A DNA stretch of 50,363 nt from Saccharomonospora azurea NA-128 (lineage in GTDB: Bacteria > Actinomycetota > Actinomycetes > Mycobacteriales > Pseudonocardiaceae): positions 1,956,308 through 2,006,670 of the forward strand of contig NZ_CM001466.1 in NCBI RefSeq assembly GCF_000231055.2. Reading direction: 5' to 3'. The translations under genes were made by a program, and so were the position numbers. Positions 42,217 through 49,676 of the stretch are shown piece after piece; the stretch's first letter is position 1; each line of letters starts with the position of its first letter. The notes below the pieces were generated by a model. The model made no database searches. It saw nothing but the letters and a program-made list of their open reading frames with translations, and was not told the DNA's origin.

Positions 42217-42223
42217 GCGGCCG

Positions 42224-42278
42224 ATTCTAGGTTCGGCCACATGGAACAGTCGTGAGACGACGATGAGAGCCCTCTCAT
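42224..42278 (-). promoter_or_regulatory. Promoter with operator-like inverted repeat, site C
   Basis: Site C, ATGAG-AGCCCT-CTCAT, lies at 42263-42278. On the minus strand a -10 box TAGAAT follows at 42229-42224, and the GTG start begins 7 bases later. The repeat centre is about 54 bases from the putative transcription start, a position typical for activation or autoregulation. Flanking CCGG is shared with site B. The -35 region is weak, consistent with a need for an activator. Confidence 0.6.
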
Positions 42279-42287
42279 CCGGCGACG

Positions 42288-43013
42288 TCAGGCCCGGGTG
42301 GCGACGAACACGAACTCCCGTCCCGGCCGGTCGGGCGCGTCACGCACGTCGTCGACGCGGTAGCCGGTCGCGCGCAGCGACTCCTCCACCTCGGCCCGCT
42401 CCCGGAACCGGAGGGTGGAGTCGGACGTGAGCGTCGTGCCGTCGGCGTCAAGCACATAGGTCCAGCGAAACGACACCAGCGGCTCGGCCACGTCGAGCAC
42501 CTCGCACCAGGAGCGCACCCCGCCCACTCCGGGCACGTGGGCCTGGTCAAGCGTGCGCTCCGGTGTCCAGTTCTCCCAGGCCCGGCGAGCGGGGTCGCGC
42601 GTCTCGAAGACCAACCGTCCACCGGGCCGCAGCGCCGCGTGGATGGCGAGAAGCGTCTCGCGCCACGCATCCTCGGTCAGGAACACCTGCGCCACGTTCG
42701 CCGTCATCGTCGCGAGGTCGGCGTCGACCCGCGGCACGGTGGTGGCGTCGCCGAGCAGCCACCGCACCCGGTCGGCGAACGGTTTGGCCGCCGCGACCTT
42801 CAACGAGGCCGCCGCCGGATCGACGCCGACGACCTCGTGACCGCGCTCGGCGAGCAGACACGCGAACGTCCCCGTGCCGCATCCGACGTCCAGGACCCGG
42901 CGGGCGCCGAACTCCTCGACCATGGCGAGGTACGGCTCCAGATCGCTCCGATCGGGGTCGAGCGGGTCGTAGAGCGGGGCGAGCCGCGGGTCCGCGTAGA
43001 GGGCGTCGGGCAT
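42288..43013 (-). CDS. Class I SAM-dependent methyltransferase
   Basis: The product has 241 residues. Motif I is VLDVGCGTGTFACLLAERG at about 40-58, followed by VVGVDPAAASL and an acidic GDATT segment, then LRPGGRLVFETRDP, all typical of small-molecule methyltransferases. SAM is the donor; the acceptor is unknown. The C-terminal region has the SFRWTYVLDADG beta-strand insert often seen in this subgroup. The ATG at 43013 is the natural start. It is divergent from the ArsR gene. Its stop is about 10 bases from site C, so that repeat is also close to its 3' end. Confidence 0.85.
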   Translation of the reverse strand: MPDALYADPRLAPLYDPLDPDRSDLEPYLAMVEEFGARRVLDVGCGTGTFACLLAERGHEVVGVDPAAASLKVAAAKPFADRVRWLLGDATTVPRVDADLATMTANVAQVFLTEDAWRETLLAIHAALRPGGRLVFETRDPARRAWENWTPERTLDQAHVPGVGGVRSWCEVLDVAEPLVSFRWTYVLDADGTTLTSDSTLRFRERAEVEESLRATGYRVDDVRDAPDRPGREFVFVATRA

Positions 43014-43071
43014 GCGGCGACGCTAACGCGGCACGGCAGCCCGCGGCGATCGGTTTTCCGGCAGCCCGCAC

Positions 43072-43102
43072 TTGACGACCTACAACCGAGTGGTTGTACG
43101 AT
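43072..43102 (+). promoter_or_regulatory. Promoter with palindromic operator of the arsR-type gene
   Basis: TTGACG (43072-43077) and TACGAT (43097-43102) form a promoter with a 19-base spacer. Within it lies TACAACC-GAGT-GGTTGTA (43081-43098), a perfect 7-base inverted repeat overlapping the -10 box. The GTG start follows 6 bases later, so the mRNA is probably leaderless and the ArsR protein probably represses its own gene. Confidence 0.65.
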
Positions 43103-43108
43103 CGAGGG

Positions 43109-43468
43109 GTGACCGGGATCGACGACGACGAGGACAGGGCCGACGCCCTCTTCCACGCACTCGCCGACCGGACCCGCCGCGACATCATGCGCAGGGTGCT
43201 GGCCGGAGAACATTCGGTCTCGGCACTCGCGGCGAAGTACGACATGAGCTTCGCCGCGGTGCAGAAGCACGTCGCCGTCCTGGAGAAGGCGGGGCTGCTC
43301 GTCAAGCGGCGCAGCGGCCGCGAGCAGCTGGCCAGCGGCGACGTGGCGGCGGTGCGATCGGTGGCGTCCATGCTCACCGAGTTGGAGCAGATCTGGCGTG
43401 GCCGCATCGCACGCATCGACGAACTGATCGCATCCGAGACCACGACAGGCCTCAACGAGGAGGACTAG
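43109..43468 (+). CDS. ArsR-family repressor of the SRPBCC-partner type
   Basis: The product has 119 residues from a GTG at 43109. It is a winged helix: FHALADRTRRDIMRRVLAGE, recognition region SVSALAAKYDMSFAAVQKHVAVLEKAGLL, wing KRRSGREQ. There is no metal-binding Cys pair; this class is usually found before an SRPBCC gene, as here, and forms a two-gene operon that represses itself. The next gene starts 4 bases after the stop. The inducing ligand is unknown, possibly a lipid or aromatic compound bound by the SRPBCC protein. Confidence 0.9.
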   Translation: MTGIDDDEDRADALFHALADRTRRDIMRRVLAGEHSVSALAAKYDMSFAAVQKHVAVLEKAGLLVKRRSGREQLASGDVAAVRSVASMLTELEQIWRGRIARIDELIASETTTGLNEED

Positions 43469-43472
43469 CACG

Positions 43473-43958
43473 ATGCCCGTTATCGACACCCAGCACGACC
43501 TGGACACCCGGACCCTCACCATCACCGCCGAGTTCGACGCGCCCGTGCAGCGGATCTGGCGGATCTACGCCGACCCGCGTCAGCTCGAGAAGATCTGGGG
43601 TCCGCCGACCTACCCGGCCACCGTCGTCGAGCACGACCTCACCCCCGGCGGACGGGTGCACTACTTCATGACCAGCCCGGAGGGCGAGAAGTTCGCCGGG
43701 TACTGGAAGGTCACGGCCGTCGACGAACCGCGCAGCTTCTCGTTCGAGGACGGATTCGCCGACCTGGACTTCAACCCGAACCCGGACCTGCCTGTCTCCC
43801 GCAACGTCTACACGTTCACCGAGCACGAGGGCCGCACGCGCGTCACCTACGTGTCCACCTTCGAAACCGCCGAAGGACTGCAGAAGGTGCTCGAGATGGG
43901 CATCGTCGAGGGCGCGACCGGCGCGATCAACCAGATCGACGAGCTGCTCACCTCGTAA
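43473..43958 (+). CDS. SRPBCC-domain protein (AHSA1-like)
   Basis: The product has 161 residues. It begins with ITAEFDAPVQRIWRIYADP and contains RLEKIWGPP-like and EHDLTPGGRVHYFMTSPEG segments typical of the activator of Hsp90 ATPase 1-like branch of START/SRPBCC proteins, which enclose a hydrophobic ligand in a deep cavity. GAGGAGGAC precedes the ATG at a good distance. It is the second gene of the arsR operon. The ligand and role are unknown. Confidence 0.9.
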   Translation: MPVIDTQHDLDTRTLTITAEFDAPVQRIWRIYADPRQLEKIWGPPTYPATVVEHDLTPGGRVHYFMTSPEGEKFAGYWKVTAVDEPRSFSFEDGFADLDFNPNPDLPVSRNVYTFTEHEGRTRVTYVSTFETAEGLQKVLEMGIVEGATGAINQIDELLTS

Positions 43959-44068
43959 GACACCGCAGGATCGACGGGACACGACCGGCCGTACGGCGCG
44001 GGCCGTGCCCCGTCGATTGATCGGCCGCGTGGGTCGCACCTCTATCGTGTGCGGGGAGGTGACGACCG

Positions 44069-44348
44069 ATGTCGCTGCATGGGTCCACGCTCGCCGGGGG
44101 CAGGCGCCATTCGATCGGTCTGCGTTCGGACGGCACGGTCGTCGCCACCGGAGACGGTTTCGCCGGCGAGTGCGACGTCCTCGCGTGGCAGAACGTCGTC
44201 GCGGTCGCCGCCGGGAACGTCCACGCGGCACGGAACACCGGCAAGTCCCACACCGTCGGGCTGCGCGCCGACGGCACCGTGGTGGCGACGGGCTGGAACG
44301 GCCATGGACAGTGCGAGGTGGACGACTGGCGAGAGATCGTCGCCATCG
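44069..44348 (+). pseudogene. 5' fragment of an RCC1-repeat protein gene
   Basis: From an ATG at 44069 with GGGGAGGTGAC upstream, the frame encodes two RCC1/BLIP-II-type beta-propeller units: HSIGLRSDGTVVATGDG with a following GECDV..W.NVVAVAAG, and HTVGLRADGTVVATGWN with GQCEV.DW.EIVAIAC. A propeller needs about seven units. After EIVAIAC the frame turns into unrelated Ser/Arg/Pro-rich residues that overlap a TetR coding frame, so the gene is truncated by recombination. The remaining start and ribosome-binding site look intact, so a chimeric peptide could still be made. Confidence 0.65.
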
Positions 44349-44868
44349 CGTGCTCTACGCGCACTTCGAGAACAAGCAGGCCGTCTTCGACGCAGCCATG
44401 GCCCGATACGGACCACAGAACTCGACAGGTGCGGTCAACGCCGTCGCCCCCGCCCTGGCCGAGACCGACCCCCCTCGATTCCTCACCGAGCTGGTGGGCG
44501 CCTTCCTCGAAGACTGGGACCGTGAAGAAGCACGATTGTTGATCAGCCTCGTGACACGGGACGGGCTGTTGCACAGCGACGCACTCCGCGCCCCCTTGAC
44601 CGGCATGCGTGACTATGCCGTCGACCTGTTCGCCAGGTGGCTCGCTGCCGAGCGGATACCTCGGCACCTCGGCCCGGCCGAGAGGCTCGCGTTCTCCTTC
44701 ACCGGCCCGATCGGCCTCGCGCGGGTGTTGCACCTCCACGCGGAGGCAAGCCCAGAGGAACGAGCCCAGGCACGCGCCGACGTCCTGCGACACGTCGAGT
44801 TCTTCACCGAAGTCGTCTTCCACGCCGAGAGCGAGCGGTACACAGGAGAGCCAAGGCCGCAGCCTTGA
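44347..44868 (+). pseudogene. 3' fragment of a TetR-family regulator gene, DNA-binding part missing
   Basis: The frame encodes VLYAHFENKQAVFDAAMARYG, which is the end of a TetR HTH, followed by an intact-looking ligand domain (FLTELVGAFLEDWDREEARLL ... EFFTEVVFHAES) to the TGA at 44868. The first 30-40 residues with the HTH are replaced by RCC1-coding sequence in another frame. The junction is near 44345-44350. A GTG at 44350 could start a protein without DNA-binding ability. Codon use matches the genome, so the fusion may be recent. Confidence 0.7.
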
Positions 44869-44924
44869 TCGTCATCCCGCCGCAAGGAGTCCGAGCGTCA
44901 CTCGCGGCCTCCCGGCGAGGGAAC

Positions 44925-44959
44925 CGGAACGCGCCTACACGTTGAAGCAGAACTCCACC
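44925..44959. repeat. Copy of the ychF 3' end at the doc gene end
   Basis: CTACACGTTGAAGC-A-GAACTCCACC at 44935-44959 matches 46141-46165 in 24 of 25 bases. Similarity continues for the bases just before it (CCGGAAC in both). In both places the minus-strand stop codon TAG lies at the repeat edge. The two copies are 1206 bases apart and in direct orientation. Confidence 0.75.
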
Positions 44960-45351
44960 GGTTCCCGAGGCCCCGCAACGTCGGGGCGCGTCCATCCGGC
45001 GAGGCGCGTCGCAGCGTCGGCGTAACCGAGCGATCCGGTCGAGACCCCGATGACCAGGTCGTAGGCCTCGTCCTCCGGCGCGTCCAGGTCGACTCCGTTG
45101 AGTCCGTAGAACGTGAACGTGGCCATCCAACCCAGCCGCTTGTTGCCGTCGACCAACGGCTGGTTCCGGACGATCGACTCCAGGAGCACGGCGGCCTTCT
45201 CGTGCACCGTCGGATAGGCGTCCTGCGCCATCACCGACGACTTCGGTCGATGGGCCGCCGAGTCGAGCAGACCGACGTCTCGAACCTCCAGCACACCCAG
45301 GTCGCCCGCGAGAACCAGCAGATCCTCCAGGGTGAGGTACTCGACTCTCAC
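44935..45351 (-). CDS. doc: Doc/Fic-type toxin of a toxin-antitoxin pair
   Basis: The product has 138 residues from a GTG at 45351 that overlaps the antitoxin stop (GTGA). It starts VRVEYLTLEDLLVLAGDLG and contains the Doc landmark LESIVRNQPLVDGNKRLGW. The Fic motif of Doc proteins is HxFxDANKR-like; here the His position is Gln64, while Asp68, Gly69, Asn70, Lys71 and Arg72 remain. Doc in phage P1 phosphorylates EF-Tu. Activity of this variant is uncertain. The last residues PVEFCFNV are nearly the same as the C-terminus of YchF (VVEFRFNV), a sign of sequence acquired from ychF. Confidence 0.85.
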   Translation of the reverse strand: MRVEYLTLEDLLVLAGDLGVLEVRDVGLLDSAAHRPKSSVMAQDAYPTVHEKAAVLLESIVRNQPLVDGNKRLGWMATFTFYGLNGVDLDAPEDEAYDLVIGVSTGSLGYADAATRLAGWTRPDVAGPREPVEFCFNV

Positions 45352-45551
45352 TGAGCGAGCCGGTCGAGCAGCGCGGCATAGCGAGCGCGGCCTTCTCGCG
45401 ACAGCGCACGTACCCGGTCGTCGCGAACACGCCGGGCCGCGGCCTCGGTGATCGCACGCGCGACCGCCTCCTGCTTGCTGACGCCTTCCGCTTCGGCGAG
45501 CAGGGCGAGGGCCCGCTCCTGTTCTTCGGTCAACCGCAGTGTCATCGCCAC
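45348..45551 (-). CDS. Ribbon-helix-helix antitoxin partner of Doc
   Basis: The product has 67 residues. MTLRLTEEQERALALLAEAE followed by GVSKQEAVARAITEAAARR is a CopG-like ribbon-helix-helix DNA-binding domain; the C-terminal helix would bind and block the toxin. The GTG at 45551 lies 7 bases after a TATCAT box and lacks a ribosome-binding site, so a leaderless mRNA is likely; an ATG at 45545 is the alternative. The gene precedes and overlaps doc. A palindrome upstream is its probable operator. Confidence 0.8.
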   Translation of the reverse strand: MAMTLRLTEEQERALALLAEAEGVSKQEAVARAITEAAARRVRDDRVRALSREGRARYAALLDRLAQ

Positions 45552-45559
45552 AGCCGCGA

Positions 45560-45578
45560 TGATACCGCCTTGGTATCA
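45560..45578 (-). promoter_or_regulatory. Operator palindrome of the toxin-antitoxin operon
   Basis: TGATACC-GCCTT-GGTATCA is a perfect 7-base inverted repeat overlapping a TATCAT -10 box (45564-45559), 9 bases before the antitoxin start. Such sites are used for autorepression by ribbon-helix-helix antitoxins. Confidence 0.6.
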
Positions 45579-45717
45579 AGCGGTGAGCGAGGATGTCGGT
45601 GCCGGTCGCGGCCGGGGCGCCCGGCTTCAGCGCACCAATCGGGCACATACGAACCTGTGGCCACAGTACGATCCGACGCCCCCCTACCCGCCACGCCGAC
45701 TCGACTAGAGTCTCCCC

Positions 45718-46086
45718 ATGTCGGTCTCCAAAAACACCATCGTCGCCGTTGCCGCCGATGGTGTCGGGGTGGTTTCCGTTTGCCTCGGCGGTTTCCTCAC
45801 CGTCGCACCACACGTGGGTGGGCGACGACTCGGCCTGTCGGACACAGACAGCAAACGTAGACGTGCGCTGGGCGCCGCCGACCTCGTCCTCGGCATCGCG
45901 ATCATCGCCAGTCGGTCGTCACCTCGTCGGTGGCGTGCCGTGGCGGCACGAGCCCTGTTCCACCTGCTGTTCGCGCGCGAGTACATGCGAAGCCATCGCC
46001 GACATAACGCCGTCGCGATGTGCGGACTATTCGTCCTCGACGCGGGGATCGCCGTCGGGCTCCGCCAAGAGCGTCATTCGGTCTGA
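45718..46086 (+). CDS. Small membrane protein inside the toxin-antitoxin segment
   Basis: The product has 122 residues with hydrophobic stretches at about 8-30, 50-65 and 98-115, separated by Arg-rich loops (SDTDSKRRRALGAADL, SSPRRWRAVAARAL, SHRRHNA). No family is recognised. The ATG at 45718 has no ribosome-binding site; TAGAGT ends 6 bases before it, so a leaderless mRNA is likely. It is divergent from the antitoxin gene and lies between the two ychF-end repeats, so it may travel with the toxin-antitoxin pair. Confidence 0.65.
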   Translation: MSVSKNTIVAVAADGVGVVSVCLGGFLTVAPHVGGRRLGLSDTDSKRRRALGAADLVLGIAIIASRSSPRRWRAVAARALFHLLFAREYMRSHRRHNAVAMCGLFVLDAGIAVGLRQERHSV

Positions 46087-46140
46087 GCAGACCGCCGGGT
46101 GCTGGCCAATGCATGCACGCCACGTTGAACCGGAACCCGA

Positions 46141-47223
<1,083 letters not shown>

Positions 47224-47259
47224 GACTCGCCAGTGTACGGGTCCGGTTCGCGGCGCGGG

Positions 47260-47529
47260 TCAGCCGTCGTCGTCCCGGTCGTCTCCGCTGTCGTCGCCGC
47301 CACCGTCGTCGCCCTCGCCGCCCTGGCCGTCCTCGTCGTCACCGACGTCGTTGCCCGGGCCGTTGTCCTCCTGCTGCTGTTGTTCCTGCTGCTGTTCCGG
47401 CTGGTAGCCGCCGCCGTCCCGGGTGTCGTCACACGCGGTGGCGGCGAAGCCGGAGGCGGCCACGGCGGCCAGCACCGCCGTACCGGCCAGCATTCTGCGG
47501 AGCGGACGTCGACGCGTGCCTTGTGTCAT
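47260..47529 (-). CDS. Small Gln- and Asp-rich lipoprotein
   Basis: The product has 89 residues from an ATG at 47529. An Arg-rich head, a hydrophobic run and TAC give a lipobox-like Cys33 (FAATAC, slightly non-standard). The mature part has a Gln-rich stretch (QPEQQQEQQQQED) and then a Gly/Asp/Glu-rich tail ending DDRDDDG. It lacks any recognised domain. It is another acidic exported protein of this locus but has no ATGAG-N6-CTCAT site in front. A longer in-frame extension is unlikely to be coding. It ends 36 bases from the ychF start and may be upstream of it in one transcript. Confidence 0.7.
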   Translation of the reverse strand: MTQGTRRRPLRRMLAGTAVLAAVAASGFAATACDDTRDGGGYQPEQQQEQQQQEDNGPGNDVGDDEDGQGGEGDDGGGDDSGDDRDDDG

Positions 47530-47625
47530 GTTCTCGACCGTAGGCGCGCGAACGTCACCATGCATGCCGGCCACCGTGTCCGATTTCCGCCAGTGGCCAC
47601 CCGGGCACGGTGGCACCATCGCACT

Positions 47626-49167
47626 ATGACCCAGGTCGAGGCGCTGTGTTCCGGTCTCTGGCGCGACACGGAACGCTGCTACCGCGCCGTGAGCTCGCGC
47701 GACGCGCGGTTCGACGGCCAGTTCGTGACGGCCGTGCGCACGACACGGATCTACTGCAGGCCGTCCTGCCCCGCCCTGACCCCGAAACCGCAGAACGTCG
47801 AGTTCTTCCCGACCGCGGCCGCGGCCCAGTCTCGGGGTTACCGCGCGTGCAAGCGCTGCCTACCGGACGCGGTGCCCGGCTCCCCCGAGTGGGACGTGCG
47901 CGCCGACCTCGCCGCGCGCGCCATGCGCCTCATCGCCGAGGGCACGGTCGAACGCGAAGGCGTGTCCGGGCTCTCCCGCAGACTCGGGTACTCGGAACGG
48001 CATCTCGGTCGCGTCCTGGGTGCCGAACTCGGCGCGGGCCCGCTCGCACTCGCCCGCGCCCACCGCTCCCACTCGGCCCGGGTTCTGATCGAGATGTCGG
48101 ACCTCCCGATCACCGACGTCGCCTTCGCGTCCGGTTTCTCCAGCGTCCGGCAGTTCAACGACACGATCCGCGAGGTGTTCGCCGCCACTCCGTCCGAGCT
48201 CAGAGCGAGCGCGGTGCGCCGCGGACATCACCGGTCGCAGACGGGGGATACAGCCCCGACCACCGGCGTCCGGTTGTGCCTGCGGCTGCCGTTCCGCCCG
48301 CCGTTCGACGCCTCCGGCGTCCTCGAATACCTGGCAGTCCGCGCGGTTCCCGGCGTCGAGAGCGCGAACGCCCGCGACCACGAGTACCGCAGGACATTCC
48401 GGCTCCCCCACGGCCCGGCGGTCGTGCGCGTGCTGCCGCAGCCGACGCATGTCGAATGCGTCGTCAGGCTCACCGACGTCCGCGATCTCGCCACGGCCGT
48501 CTCGCGGGTCCGTCGGCTCTGGGACCTCAATGCCGATCCCCAGGCCGTACTGGACTGCCTCTCGCGCGATCCCGTGCTGGAGCCGTGGGTCGCCAAGGCG
48601 CCGGGCATTCGCGTGCCGGGTGCGGTCGACGGTGCGGAGATCGTACTGCGCGCCATGCTCGGGCAGCAGGTGTCAGTCGCCGCGGCCCGCACGGCGACCA
48701 CGCGCCTCGCCGCCGAGCTCGGCGAACCGGTGGCGATCGCCTCACCCGACGACCCGGCTCGGCTGTTCCCGTCCCCGGCAGCGGTGGCGGACCACGCGGG
48801 CGACGTGCTCACCGGTCCCCGGCGGCGTATCGCCGCGATCCGCGAGGTCGCCGCCTCACTCGCCTCCGGCGACCTCGACGTCCACATCGGGCGTGACGCG
48901 GACGAACTCCGGCACGACCTGCTCTCCCTGCCAGGCATCGGCCCCTGGACGGCCGACTACGTTCTGCTGCGCCTGCTCGGCCGGACCGACCTGCTGCTCG
49001 ACACCGATCGCGCACTCCAGCGCGGAGCCCAGGTGGTGGGCCTCGACCGCGCCCGGCTGAGCGACCACGCCCGACGGTGGAGGCCGTGGCGCTCGTACGC
49101 GGGCATGTATCTCTGGCTCGCGAGCAACGCGCCGAGCCCCGCCATGACGAGGAAGGAAGACCCATGA
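47626..49167 (+). CDS. alkA: Ada-AlkA fusion: methyl-sensing regulator plus 3-methyladenine DNA glycosylase
   Basis: The product has 513 residues. Residues about 10-80 are the Ada zinc domain with four Cys: CRPSC at 44-48 and CKRC at 75-78; Cys44 should take the methyl group from DNA phosphotriesters. An AraC-type HTH follows to about 200 (RRLGYSERHLGRVL, then DVAFASGFSSVRQFND). The C-terminal 300 residues are AlkA: the glycosylase HhH motif LPGIGPWTADYVLLRLLGR and the catalytic Asp in LLLDTDRAL. Mycobacteria have the same Ada-AlkA fusion. The protein both senses alkylation and removes 3-methyladenine. Its stop overlaps ogt by 4 bases. Confidence 0.92.
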   Translation: MTQVEALCSGLWRDTERCYRAVSSRDARFDGQFVTAVRTTRIYCRPSCPALTPKPQNVEFFPTAAAAQSRGYRACKRCLPDAVPGSPEWDVRADLAARAMRLIAEGTVEREGVSGLSRRLGYSERHLGRVLGAELGAGPLALARAHRSHSARVLIEMSDLPITDVAFASGFSSVRQFNDTIREVFAATPSELRASAVRRGHHRSQTGDTAPTTGVRLCLRLPFRPPFDASGVLEYLAVRAVPGVESANARDHEYRRTFRLPHGPAVVRVLPQPTHVECVVRLTDVRDLATAVSRVRRLWDLNADPQAVLDCLSRDPVLEPWVAKAPGIRVPGAVDGAEIVLRAMLGQQVSVAAARTATTRLAAELGEPVAIASPDDPARLFPSPAAVADHAGDVLTGPRRRIAAIREVAASLASGDLDVHIGRDADELRHDLLSLPGIGPWTADYVLLRLLGRTDLLLDTDRALQRGAQVVGLDRARLSDHARRWRPWRSYAGMYLWLASNAPSPAMTRKEDP

Positions 49168-49676
49168 CAGCTTACTGGTCCACACAGGACACTCCGATCG
49201 GCGCGTTCACCGCCGTGGTCGACGCTGACGGGGCCGTGTTGGCCTCCGGCTGGACCGCAGACGCCACGGAGCTGGCGAGCCTCGTCGCCGCGCCCCTCCG
49301 GCCCGGCGACCTGAAACACCACACCGACCTGGGCGCGGTGACCAAGGCCGTCCGCCGATACCACGACGGCGAACTCGACGCCGTCGACGAGGTCGCCGTC
49401 CGGCAGCGATCCGGCGCTTTCCTGCAACACGCGTGGGATGTGCTTCGCACCGTGCCCGCGGGACGACCTGTGACGTACTCCGAGTTCGCGGCTCTCGCCG
49501 GTCGCCCCGCCGCGATCCGTGCAGCAGCGTCGGCGTGCGCGCGCAACGCCGCCGCGTTGTTCGTGCCGTGCCACCGCGTGTTGCGCACCGGTGGCGCGCT
49601 GGGAGGCTTCCGGTGGGGGCTGGACGTGAAACGCTGGCTGCTGACTCACGAATCAGCCTCCGGCCACGAGTTCTGA
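49164..49676 (+). CDS. ogt: O6-methylguanine-DNA methyltransferase
   Basis: The product has 170 residues. The suicide active site is VPCHRVLRTGG with Cys136, preceded by VTYSEFAALAGRPAAIRAAA (the HTH of the MGMT fold) and followed by GGFRWGLDVKRWLL. It transfers the O6-methyl group from guanine to itself. The ATG at 49164 overlaps the alkA stop (ATGA) and has GGAAGGAAG upstream, so an alkylation-repair operon is formed; the Ada half of AlkA probably regulates it. The gene tail overlaps sbcC convergently by 24 bases. Confidence 0.93.
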   Translation: MTAYWSTQDTPIGAFTAVVDADGAVLASGWTADATELASLVAAPLRPGDLKHHTDLGAVTKAVRRYHDGELDAVDEVAVRQRSGAFLQHAWDVLRTVPAGRPVTYSEFAALAGRPAAIRAAASACARNAAALFVPCHRVLRTGGALGGFRWGLDVKRWLLTHESASGHEF

